Positions 25,845 to 33,446 of a DNA stretch of 64,000 bases are shown piece by piece (within the stretch, counting starts at the first letter, position 1; the number at the start of each line of letters is the position of its first letter). Below the pieces are notes generated by a model that had not been told where the DNA came from, did not search any database, and was given only the letters and a program-made list of their open reading frames with translations. This DNA is from JAIVJZ01 sp035645695 (lineage in GTDB: Bacteria; Acidobacteriota; Blastocatellia; Pyrinomonadales; Pyrinomonadaceae): contig DASQMC010000035.1 in NCBI GenBank assembly GCA_035645695.1, positions 1 to 64,000 on the forward strand, read 5' to 3'. The translations under genes were made by a program, and so were the position numbers.

Positions 25845-26174
25845 TTAGTAGCGGTTGCCGCCACCGCCGCCGCCGTAGCCGCCACGACCGCCGCCACCGC
25901 CGCCGCCACCGCGACCGCCGCGATCTTCGCGCGGTTTCGCTTCGTTGACGTTCAGGCTACGGCCGTTGACTTCCTTGCCGTTGAACTGCTCGATGGCCTT
26001 CTGGCCTTCTTCGCTGCTGGACATTTCGACGAAGCCGAAGCCGCGCGAGCGACCCGTTTCGCGATCCTCGACCACTGAAGCCGACTCGACCGTGCCCGCC
26101 TGCGCGAACAATTCCTGCAAATCTTCGCTCGAAGTTTGAAAAGCGAGATTGCCGACGTAAAGTTTCATAGACAT
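25845..26174 (-). CDS. Single-RRM glycine-rich RNA-binding protein
   Basis: 109 residues. An RNA-recognition motif (about 3-82) carries RNP2 (KLYVGNLAF) and RNP1 (RGFGFVEM). It is followed by a short basic patch and a tail of Gly/Arg (RGG-like). This is the cold-inducible type of bacterial and plant RNA-binding proteins, which act as RNA chaperones. GAGAGGG lies about 10 nt before the ATG at 26174; a second ATG two codons later is possible. It is followed on the same strand by infA, an apt pairing for translation under stress. Regulation by cold is inference from the family. Confidence 0.93.
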   Translation of the reverse strand: MSMKLYVGNLAFQTSSEDLQELFAQAGTVESASVVEDRETGRSRGFGFVEMSSSEEGQKAIEQFNGKEVNGRSLNVNEAKPREDRGGRGGGGGGGGRGGYGGGGGGNRY

Positions 26175-26553
26175 GTAGATGTATCCCTCTCCCCTGTGGG
26201 AGCGTTTGGAGAAGCGTCGAATCGAAGTTGGCTTAGGAGTAACGGTAGGTAGGCGAAAGCTCTCAGTTCGTGTGCTCGGCTAATGGAGCGGCTTCTTATG
26301 TTGAGATCGACCTTCCCCCGGATTACCCGAAATGCCTCGCCGCTTGCTCTGCGGCTCAATGCAAATCACCGTTAATACACAGGAGAAGGATTAACTGGCA
26401 GCCATCATGCACTATTCGACGGCCGAACGCAAGACACCAGCCCTTCGACCTTAAGTCAGGCAGCCGGTCGCCGGGTCGATTCAGTCGCACTTCTACAGGT
26501 GCTAGAATGGCGCGAACGACTCGGATGTGCTGTGTATACTTTATTTGGCTTCT
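26175..26553. other. 379-bp intergenic region between divergent RRM gene and acyltransferase remnant
   Basis: Divergent spacing, so it should hold the RRM promoter and leader; I find no clear -35/-10 pair for it. On the plus strand GCTAGAATGG (about 26500) and TGTATACT (26533-26540) resemble -10 boxes; the latter lies 13 nt before the GTG of the remnant. No gene is seen. Confidence 0.45.
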
Positions 26554-26931
26554 GTGCCGGAGTTCAAATCTGAAGGGCGAAAAATCGGGCGCTTGCTGAG
26601 CCTCGACGCGATGCGGGGCGCGGGCGCGCTCGTGCTGGCGATGGGACTGGCGGAGGGCTTGCCCTATGTGAATCACCTCGTCTGGTTCACGATGCGGGCT
26701 GGCTCCTGATGCATCCGGCGTGGGGCGTCGGCGTCTTCGTTACGCACTATCGCGCTCGTCATCATGACGCCGCTCTCCGTTTTGTTCGCGTGGTTGTTCT
26801 TCCGCCTCTTCGAGCGCCCTTTCATGGCGGCCTCCGCAGGGATGGGCGTGCAGCCACGGTCGAGCGGCGGCCACAACAACAACATCGCCCAACGGCAGCC
26901 CGAACCCGCCAGCGACCCGGCCGCCGTCTAA
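26554..26931 (+). pseudogene. Remnant of an acyltransferase-3 (OafA/YrhL-like) membrane gene
   Basis: The GTG at 26554 opens a frame beginning RLLSLDAMRGAGALVLAMG, the N-terminal catalytic-region pattern of acyltransferase-3/heparan-type N-acetyltransferases. An in-frame TGA at 26707 ends it. In the same frame beyond the stop the sequence resumes as TIALVIMTPLSVLFAWLFFRLFERPFM (segment 26746-26826), which is the typical last helix and FxERPF ending, followed by a hydrophilic tail to TAA at 26931. About 300 residues of the family are missing between these parts, so an internal deletion plus nonsense change is likely. A related frame (GWLLMHPAWGVGVFV) appears between the two parts. Confidence 0.65.
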
Positions 26932-26994
26932 ATGCCGAACCCTCTCTCGGACGGCGGGCGCGGCTAAACTTTTACTTTGCGAGAATCGATTACC

Positions 26995-28557
26995 GTGGCA
27001 GCGACGTGTACAAGAAAGCGCGCCGGGCGCGCATTGCTCGGGCGTGCGCTCGCCGCGTTCTGTCTCGTGCTCGCCGTCTCGCAGGCGACCGTCGTGGCGG
27101 CGGGTGCGGCGAGAGACGGATGGACGAGCGTGCGCTCGCCACATTACCTGCTGGTGGGCGATGCGACGGAGGGCGAACTCAGGGAAGTCGCGATCAGGTT
27201 CGAGCAGTTTCGTAAGGCATTCTCGCAACTCTTCCCCGCCTCCGGTCTCGCCTCCTCCGTCCCGACGACCGTCGTCGTCTTCAAAGACTTCGATACGTAC
27301 AAAGAGTTTCGCCCGCACTATCAGGGCAGGCCGACGGAGTTCATCAGCTATTTTCAATCGGGTCTCGACATCAACTACATCGCGCTGCCGCTCGACCGGG
27401 ATCGGGAAAGTCTCTACGCCAAGCTCTTCCACGAGTCCGCGCACCTCTTGCTCGACAGTCAGGCTCGTCGCATCCCCGACTGGCTCAACGAAGGGCTGGC
27501 GCAGTATTACAGCACCTTCGAGTTCGACATCGACGCGAACAAAAACAGCCTCGGCAAGCCGCTCAAGGGCAATCTCGCGCTCCTGCGTAAAAACAAACTC
27601 CTGCCCCTCGCGACGCTTTTCGCGGTGGATCGCGCGTCCGCCGACTACCACGAGAGCGAGCGCAGCGGCATCTTCAACGCGCAATCGTGGGCGCTCGTCC
27701 ATTACCTGTTGACTACAGGCAACGGGCGCGAGCTTCAACTCCTGCGCTTCATCGAGATGACGGCGGCGGGCGTCTCGTTCGAGCGTAGTTTCTGGCAGTC
27801 GTTCAAAGTCGGCTATGAGGCGATGGAAGCGGAGTTGAAGGAATACGTCCGGCGCGAAAACTTTCGTGCGCGCAACACGGAACTGGAAGATCGCCTGAGC
27901 GTTGCGGCGGACTTGAAATCGTTGCCGTTGACGAACGCCGACGCGCACTATTTTCTCGGCGACCTGCTTCTACATATCAACCGTTACGACGACGCGGCGC
28001 GCCACCTGCAAACGGCCGTCGCGCTCGACCCCGGCGCGGCGCACGCCGCCGCCTCGCTCGGCATGGTGCGCGTGCGACAGCGACGGGGCGCGGAGGCACG
28101 GCGTCTGTTACAGCACGCCGCCGCGCTCGCACCCGACAATTACCTCATACATTACTACTACGCCTACGCCATCAGCCGCGAGCAGATGGACGACGAGCAG
28201 GAGATCGACGCTTACGAGGACGACGCAGCACAACTCATGCGCCGCGAGCTGCGGCGCGCGATTGCGCTCAAACCCGATTTCGCCGAATCCTATCGCCTGC
28301 TGGCCTTCATCAACCTCGTGACGGGCGAGCAACTCCCCGAAGCGGTCGAACTGCTCAGGCGCGGCCTGAAGCTCTCGCCGGGACGACCCGACCTGACCTT
28401 CATCCTCGCCCAGGTCTATCTCCGCATGAAAGACGCACACGCCGCCCGCGCCGCCCTCCAACAACTCGTCAACAGCGCAGCCAACCCACGCCTCCGCGCA
28501 CGCGCTCAAACGCTGCTCGACCGTTTGAAAACGGGCGACGGCGCGGCGCGAGAGTAG
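26995..28557 (+). CDS. Secreted peptidase-MA-like metalloprotease with TPR repeats
   Basis: 520 residues from a GTG at 26995 (a TTG six codons earlier is possible; ribosome site weak). A basic N-terminus and hydrophobic signal (about 8-38) precede a gluzincin-like domain (about 45-260). HESAH in FHESAHLLLDSQ is the HExxH zinc/catalytic motif, and WLNEGLAQYY supplies the downstream Glu. The C-terminal half has TPR repeats (ADAHYFLGDLLLHINRYDDA; LGMVRVRQRRGAEARRLLQ; VELLRRGLKLSPGRPDL). This DUF1570-like arrangement is common in soil acidobacteria and planctomycetes. It is probably periplasmic; the substrate is unknown. Its last 89 bp overlap a HicB-like gene on the other strand. Confidence 0.88.
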   Translation: MAATCTRKRAGRALLGRALAAFCLVLAVSQATVVAAGAARDGWTSVRSPHYLLVGDATEGELREVAIRFEQFRKAFSQLFPASGLASSVPTTVVVFKDFDTYKEFRPHYQGRPTEFISYFQSGLDINYIALPLDRDRESLYAKLFHESAHLLLDSQARRIPDWLNEGLAQYYSTFEFDIDANKNSLGKPLKGNLALLRKNKLLPLATLFAVDRASADYHESERSGIFNAQSWALVHYLLTTGNGRELQLLRFIEMTAAGVSFERSFWQSFKVGYEAMEAELKEYVRRENFRARNTELEDRLSVAADLKSLPLTNADAHYFLGDLLLHINRYDDAARHLQTAVALDPGAAHAAASLGMVRVRQRRGAEARRLLQHAAALAPDNYLIHYYYAYAISREQMDDEQEIDAYEDDAAQLMRRELRRAIALKPDFAESYRLLAFINLVTGEQLPEAVELLRRGLKLSPGRPDLTFILAQVYLRMKDAHAARAALQQLVNSAANPRLRARAQTLLDRLKTGDGAARE

Positions 28558-28711
28558 CGACGGGCGGAGTGAAATGGAGTTCCAGAGCATCGCGCGGATT
28601 CTCCAACGCAGACTCTTCCGTCTCGCCCTGTGAGGCCACGTCAACCTCGATACACTGTGCGATAAACCACTCGCCTTCCTGCCAGACGCTCGCGCTAAAG
28701 TTTCTTTTCAT
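28469..28711 (-). CDS. Orphan HicB-like antitoxin-fold protein
   Basis: 80 residues. The first 47 match the HicB partial-RNase-H fold pattern: KRNFSASVWQEGEWFIAQC, EVDVASQGETEESALENPRDALELHF. The family normally neutralises the HicA mRNA interferase and represses its own operon; no HicA-like gene is adjacent on either side, and no DNA-binding tail is seen. The last ~33 residues lie antisense to the 3' end of the TPR peptidase gene and are basic and low complexity, suggesting read-on after loss of the original end. AAGGA lies about 10 nt before the ATG. The function is uncertain; it may be a solitary HicB domain. Confidence 0.7.
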   Translation of the reverse strand: MKRNFSASVWQEGEWFIAQCIEVDVASQGETEESALENPRDALELHFTPPVATLAPRRRPFSNGRAAFERVRGGVGWLRC

Positions 28712-28959
28712 AATCGTTCTATCCTTGCGTCCTCACATCTCAAGTATGGCAAAACGCCCTTCGCGCCGGGCTTGCTTTATAATCGCTATCACTTCAGGCG
28801 CGGGTTCGCAGAGTTCATACGCGAGCACATCAATTTGCCGGTCGTGCACGGCGCGAGACGCGCGTCGGCCGTCCTGCCCGCACGCGTCTCGCGCCGCCTC
28901 TTTAAACTACCGGGCGCGGCGCAGAGTTTTGGCCGCGCTCGAAAGATTATTGCTCCCGT

Positions 28960-30210
28960 TCAGGGCAAAGCCGCGAAGCCCGCGAGCGGGTGGCCGTAGA
29001 AGGCTTCGGTCTGCCACGCCGTACGGTTCCACGCGCCGTCCTGATCGCCGATTATCTGAACCGGCACGATGACGCGGTCGCTGCCGAGTTTGTTGGCTCC
29101 GGCGATGCCGTTGTCGAACTTCCCGTCGGCGCCGACCTTGAACTTGATAGACCTCGCCAGGCGATTATTCCACAGCACTTTCAACTCGTACTCTCCGGGG
29201 TTCGAGGCGAGCAGGTGGGGCGGCCCGAACAGGGCGTGCTTTTCTCCCGTCTTGTCCCAGCCCTTCACATTCGGGAAACTACACCTGACGCGCGACCATT
29301 TGGCCTTTTGCGGCACGGAGTCGTCCACGAAATGCGTGGTGTTATTATCCAGCTCCGATTCGCAACCGGCCTTGCCCACCTCTTCACCCTCGAAAGACTT
29401 CTTGCCCACTTCCTTGCCGTTGAGGAACAGGTGGGGCTTGAAGTTGTATGCATCGCCGCGCACCCAGAAGGAGACGTGAAAGTCCGGGGCGTCCCACCCG
29501 TTCAACTCGTCGGCGGTCAGGTAGACGTAACCGATGGGGAGGTTCCAATCGTGGTCAACGTAATAGACGAATTTGTTGACGGCCTTCGGGCCTTGCTCGT
29601 TGGAACGCACTTTCCCCACTTTCGCCTTGCCGGTGAAAAGCGTCGCGTCCGTGCCGGACAGTTCGTTGCGCATGCGTATGGAGAAATTGACGGGGCCGGT
29701 GTAGGTGGTGCTCTTGTCTTCGGGAATGTCGCGGCCGCCGCAAGAGGTTTTCCACCAGCGGCCGCTCGCCGTCTCCTCGGTCGCGCAGTCGAACTTCACG
29801 GGCGCGCCGCCGGGGACGGTGTATTCCACGTATAGCTGGCTGCCGCTCGGGATCGGCCCGTTGACGCGATACTCGATCTTGGGAACCCAACTCCAGTTGT
29901 CGTAGTTTCCGCGATAGGCGTTATTCGTGAAAGCGGTCAACTGGATGGAATCTTTGGCGATGGTCGGCCCGGCTTCGCCGCCGGGGGACGACGACCGGGC
30001 AGGGTTCGTCTCCGTGCGGGTTGGGGGCTGCGCGTCGGGAGTGGTGGCGGTGGTGGTGGTCGCCGTCGGCCGGGCGTCCGGCGTCGGCGTCGGTTTCGGC
30101 CGTTCGGGTTTGGGAATCCTCGGCAGTCTGGGAAACTGTGCGGAGGCGGTTTGAAAACTCAACAGGGCGACGATCAAAAACGCAAAAGCGGACAAGGAAC
30201 TACGTTTCAT
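28960..30210 (-). CDS. Secreted hypothetical protein with TPT-rich linker
   Basis: 416 residues. The signal peptide (1-25, ...SFQTASAQ) is followed by a Pro/Thr/Ala-rich spacer (about 26-85: PKPERPKPTPTPDARPT...). The rest is a 320-residue domain rich in Trp, Lys and Gly, with predicted beta strands (SIQLTAFTNNAYRGNYDN, QLYVEYTVPGGAPVKFDC, YELKVLWNNRLARSIKFKV). Cys pairs suggest disulfides. I do not recognise the family. It is probably periplasmic or surface-attached. The 248-bp space 28712-28959 between it and the HicB-like gene holds only a plus-strand TATAAT (28778) with no gene behind it. Confidence 0.75.
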   Translation of the reverse strand: MKRSSLSAFAFLIVALLSFQTASAQFPRLPRIPKPERPKPTPTPDARPTATTTTATTPDAQPPTRTETNPARSSSPGGEAGPTIAKDSIQLTAFTNNAYRGNYDNWSWVPKIEYRVNGPIPSGSQLYVEYTVPGGAPVKFDCATEETASGRWWKTSCGGRDIPEDKSTTYTGPVNFSIRMRNELSGTDATLFTGKAKVGKVRSNEQGPKAVNKFVYYVDHDWNLPIGYVYLTADELNGWDAPDFHVSFWVRGDAYNFKPHLFLNGKEVGKKSFEGEEVGKAGCESELDNNTTHFVDDSVPQKAKWSRVRCSFPNVKGWDKTGEKHALFGPPHLLASNPGEYELKVLWNNRLARSIKFKVGADGKFDNGIAGANKLGSDRVIVPVQIIGDQDGAWNRTAWQTEAFYGHPLAGFAALP

Positions 30211-30332
30211 CTTCTCTCTCCTTCACAAATTGATTTGCTCGTGAATGATGGGGGAGGGGGTTTGCTTGTTCCCGCTTGTAACCCTTGCGCGCGGCAGGAG
30301 TATCCGACTGTCGCTCAAGCTCTGTCAATGTT

Positions 30333-30338
30333 TATAAT
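30333..30338 (+). promoter_or_regulatory. TATAAT -10 box of pncB, implying a very short leader
   Basis: A perfect TATAAT ends 14 nt before the pncB ATG; no Shine-Dalgarno is visible. Transcription would start about 8 nt or less before the ATG, so the message may be leaderless. No good -35 box is present. Confidence 0.5.
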
Positions 30339-30352
30339 GCGCTGGAATAATT

Positions 30353-31792
30353 ATGGGAACTCTCAACATTGATCGTTATCACGCGACCATGGGCGACGCC
30401 TCCTACAAGGACGAGACGCGCCTGCACGATAAACCCCTGAGCGAAGCGCAGGCCACGTTTTACGTCACGCAACGCAAACTTCCCTTCGCGCCGTGTCTCG
30501 GGCATGGGCGGCTCGTGCGCCTGTTGACCGAGAGCGGCATCGACCGCCCGCGCCTGCGTTTTCTCGAACAGGACAGAGGCGGCCTTGAGCGGTTCGCGAG
30601 GGCGCTCGAAGACATAAGTTTCGTCGGGGCGGTGCGCGCCGTGCGCCCGGCAACGATCATGTTTGCGGGCGAACCGTTCGCGGACATCACCGGGCCGTTC
30701 GGCCTGACGCAGGCGCACGAGATCAAGTTCGAGCACGCCTTCGATCTGCCGATGACCACCGCCGCCATCGCGATGCAACTGCGCATGGCGGCGGGCGAAG
30801 AGCGTTGGCTCTCGGATTTCTCTCTCAGGCGCAACGGCGACATCGAGCGCGCCGTCGAAGTCGCCACCTATGCGTTCGTCGGCGGTTTCAACGACACGTC
30901 GAACATGGAGGCGGCGCACCGCCTCGACATCCCGGCCGTCGGAACCTCCGCGCACTACTGGCAGCAGGCTTTCATCTCCTACAGCGAAGAGACGGAGATC
31001 GAGCCGCGCACGGGCAAGCCGAAACATTTCGAGCAAGTGGCCTTTGAGCGCTGGCTCGACGCCAACCCGCAGGGCACGACCCTTCTGCTCGACACGATTG
31101 ACGTGCACGCGGGCGCGGCGCACGCCGCCATGGCCGCAACTTCGACGCCCGCGCGCCGCGCCGCCTTCAAAGGCTTCCGCGTGGATTCCGGTGATCTTGC
31201 CAAGCTCGGCGCGTGGTGCCTGCGTTTCTTCGAGGCAAACGGCATCCACGGGTTGATCCCCGTCCTGACGGGCGATCTCGACGTGGAAAGCGTCAGGCGG
31301 ATCGTGGCGGAGTTTCCCGAGGCCGCCGGATTCGGGGTCGGCACGAAACTCTCGGGCGAGGTGCGGCGCGTGGCGGGCGTCATCTTCAAGCAATGCCTGA
31401 TCGAGGGTCGGCCGACGCTGAAGGCTTCCAACACGCCGGAAAAATCGACGCTGCCGGGGCGACTGCAAGTGTTTCGCGGCGCGGACAGCGACGGGATGTA
31501 CGTCGGCGACATCATCGGCCTCGACGGCGAGGAGATCGACATCCCCGGCGCAACCACAATTGACACGCTGCTCGCGCCCTTCTGGGAGCAAGGCCGTTAT
31601 GATTCCATCCCCTCCATCACCAAACAGAAAGCCTTCGTCGAAGAACAGCGCGCCCGTTTTCGCGACATAGAAAACTATCCGCACGCCTTGAGCGACCGCC
31701 TCCGGCATTTGCGCGACGAACTGACCGCGCGCATGCGCGCAGACGAGTCGAACTGGCGAGCCGTCCTGCGAGTTCCCCAAGAAAAGGACTAA
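30353..31792 (+). CDS. pncB: Nicotinate phosphoribosyltransferase
   Basis: 479 residues; converts nicotinate plus PRPP to nicotinate mononucleotide in the NAD salvage (Preiss-Handler) pathway. Family landmarks: the N-terminal TDxY-like start (NIDRYHATMGDASYKD), a substrate-loop region GGFNDTSNMEAA, GTSAHYWQQAF, FKGFRVDSGDLAKLG and the phosphate-binding FGVGTKLSGEV. The length is normal for the long bacterial type. It is transcribed alone and ends at a perfect family-A hairpin. No NAD-related neighbour is seen. Confidence 0.93.
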   Translation: MGTLNIDRYHATMGDASYKDETRLHDKPLSEAQATFYVTQRKLPFAPCLGHGRLVRLLTESGIDRPRLRFLEQDRGGLERFARALEDISFVGAVRAVRPATIMFAGEPFADITGPFGLTQAHEIKFEHAFDLPMTTAAIAMQLRMAAGEERWLSDFSLRRNGDIERAVEVATYAFVGGFNDTSNMEAAHRLDIPAVGTSAHYWQQAFISYSEETEIEPRTGKPKHFEQVAFERWLDANPQGTTLLLDTIDVHAGAAHAAMAATSTPARRAAFKGFRVDSGDLAKLGAWCLRFFEANGIHGLIPVLTGDLDVESVRRIVAEFPEAAGFGVGTKLSGEVRRVAGVIFKQCLIEGRPTLKASNTPEKSTLPGRLQVFRGADSDGMYVGDIIGLDGEEIDIPGATTIDTLLAPFWEQGRYDSIPSITKQKAFVEEQRARFRDIENYPHALSDRLRHLRDELTARMRADESNWRAVLRVPQEKD

Positions 31793-31797
31793 GAAGA

Positions 31798-31856
31798 ATT
31801 GATTCATTGATTCATCGGTTCATTGAATCAATGAACCGATGAATCAATGAATCAAT
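31798..31856. repeat. TTCATTGA-type perfect inverted repeat (family A, copy 4)
   Basis: A perfect 29-bp palindrome with a single central base. The arms read ATTGATTC, ATTGATTC, ATCGGTTC, ATTGA and their complement. It starts six bases after the pncB stop, in the position of a terminator. Confidence 0.9.
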
Positions 31857-31887
31857 ACTTGAATCTCCTGATTCATCAATTTTGCCC

Positions 31888-33210
31888 ATGCCCGAACCCG
31901 TACCGCCCGCGCTCAACTTGTCTCGCAGAAAACTGCGCCTCGTCAAACTGGCGATGGTGCTCGCCGCGCTTCTCGCCGGACTGTTCATCGCCGAGATCGC
32001 GCTGCGCATCGGCGGCTACACCTATCCCGTCTTTTACACGACCGACACCGTGCGCGGCTACGCGCTGCAACCCGGCGCTTCGGGTTGGTATCGCAAGGAG
32101 GGCGCGTCTTACGTCCGCATCAACGACGATGGCTTGCGCGACCGCGACCACGCGAAACAGAAGCCCTCCGGCACGCTGCGCATCGCGCTCATCGGCGATT
32201 CCTTCGCGGAGGCTCTGCAAGTCCCGCTCGAAGATGCCTTCTGGGTCGTCATGGAAGAAAGGCTGCAAGGCTGTCGCGCCTTCAACGGGGGCAAGCGCGT
32301 GGAAGTGATCAACTTCGGCGTCTCCGGTTACAGCACGGCGCAGGAGCTTTTGACGCTGCGCGAGCGAGCATGGGACTACGCGCCCGACATCGTCATCCTC
32401 GCCATGACCACCAACAACGACATCACGGACAACCTGCGCGCCCTCAAGAAGACCGAGGAGATTCCCTATTTCGTCTACCGCGACAATCAACTCGTGCTCG
32501 ACGATTCCTTCCTCAAGTCGCGCACTTTCAGAGTACGCCATTCATCCCTCAACCGCGCGGGACGCTGGATCAGAGATCACCTGCGCGTCATACAGGCTTT
32601 CCATCAGGGACACTACGCGCTCAAAAATTATCTCTCGTCGCGTCGCGCCCGCGCCGCGTCGAAGCCGCCCGTCACCGCGAACGCTCTGGCGATGACGGTT
32701 GCCGCGCGACGCGACGACGCTGCTGCCGCCGCTGCCCCTGCTCCTGCCCCTGCCGCCGTCTCCGACGAACTCGGCATAGATAATCTCATCTATCGCGAAC
32801 CGGCCGACGCCACCTGGCGCGAGGCCTGGCGCGTGACGGAAGGATTGCTGCGCTTGATGCGCGACGAGGTGCGCGCGCGCGGGGCGCAATTTCTGGTCGT
32901 GACGCTCAGCGCGGGCGTGCAGGTTCATCCAAGCCCCGAAGCGCGCGCCGCTTTCCTCAAACGCGTCGGCGCGACCGACATCTTCTACCCCGATATGCGC
33001 CTCAAGTCGTTCGGCGACCGCGAAGGCTTCCCCGTCCTGACGCTCGCGCCTTCGCTTCAACAGTACGCGGAACAACATCAGGTCTTTCTCCACGGGTTCG
33101 GGCGCGACCTCGGCAACGGCCACTGGAACTCATCCGGCCACCGCGTCGCGGGCGAACTCCTCGCGCGAAAAATTTGCGAAACAATGCCCGCGCAGGAAGG
33201 GCGGCCTTGA
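31888..33210 (+). CDS. Membrane-anchored SGNH/GDSL-family hydrolase
   Basis: 440 residues. One N-terminal membrane helix (about 15-40) anchors a periplasmic SGNH domain. Block I is ALIGDSFAEALQVP (nucleophile Ser in GDS), block II NFGVSGYSTAQE, block III TTNNDITDN, and the terminal catalytic pair lies in GNGHWNSSGHRVAGE. An Ala/Pro-rich spacer splits the domain near residue 275. Relatives include acetyl esterases/transferases acting on exopolysaccharide or peptidoglycan (AlgX/DltD-like). The start is the ATG at 31888; the ribosome site is not obvious. The substrate is unknown. Confidence 0.85.
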   Translation: MPEPVPPALNLSRRKLRLVKLAMVLAALLAGLFIAEIALRIGGYTYPVFYTTDTVRGYALQPGASGWYRKEGASYVRINDDGLRDRDHAKQKPSGTLRIALIGDSFAEALQVPLEDAFWVVMEERLQGCRAFNGGKRVEVINFGVSGYSTAQELLTLRERAWDYAPDIVILAMTTNNDITDNLRALKKTEEIPYFVYRDNQLVLDDSFLKSRTFRVRHSSLNRAGRWIRDHLRVIQAFHQGHYALKNYLSSRRARAASKPPVTANALAMTVAARRDDAAAAAAPAPAPAAVSDELGIDNLIYREPADATWREAWRVTEGLLRLMRDEVRARGAQFLVVTLSAGVQVHPSPEARAAFLKRVGATDIFYPDMRLKSFGDREGFPVLTLAPSLQQYAEQHQVFLHGFGRDLGNGHWNSSGHRVAGELLARKICETMPAQEGRP

Positions 33211-33235
33211 AGCGCGCTCGTCAGGTCAAACTTCC

Positions 33236-33324
33236 CTCTGTGCCCCCTGCGGTGTCCTCTGTGCCTCTGTGGTAAATGCTTTTCAAAGATCGTTCACCAC
33301 AGAGACACCGCAGGGGGCACAGAG
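33236..33324. repeat. CACAGAG-type inverted repeat (family C, copy 3)
   Basis: Left arm 33236-33279, right arm 33291-33324; the right arm lacks about 10 nt, leaving an unpaired bulge. It shares CTCTGTGCCCCCTGCGGTGT with copy 2. It lies just after the SGNH gene. Confidence 0.87.
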
Positions 33325-33388
33325 TAGAAATCAAGTCACGACGCCGCACGAAAGCGCGGCCATAATCGCCCCGGCCGCGCGCATCGTG

Positions 33389-33394
33389 TATAAT
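33389..33394 (+). promoter_or_regulatory. TATAAT -10 box of the M16 pair
   Basis: CGTGTATAATTTCCGCG, 52 nt upstream of the first M16 gene. A near-identical context (CATGTATAGTTTCAGC) occurs at about 13944, preceded in both places by GGCCGCGC. No clear -35. Confidence 0.45.
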
Positions 33395-33446
33395 TTCCGC
33401 GTCTCCACCCATCACATCAAAATAAGTTTTACGGAGTTTACGCGAT

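Noticed and set aside
28778..28783. Promoter-like TATAAT on the plus strand with a 75-codon frame behind it
   Set aside because: No -35 partner, the frame has no ribosome site, and it runs into the opposite-strand secreted protein gene.
28740..28960. A HicA toxin partner for the HicB-like gene
   Set aside because: No frame in either strand shows the HicA double-stranded-RNA-binding pattern; the region contains no convincing gene.
13981..33324. Family-C palindromes as insertion-sequence ends
   Set aside because: No transposase frame lies between or beside any pair, and no target-site duplications are visible. They are better described as stand-alone palindromes.
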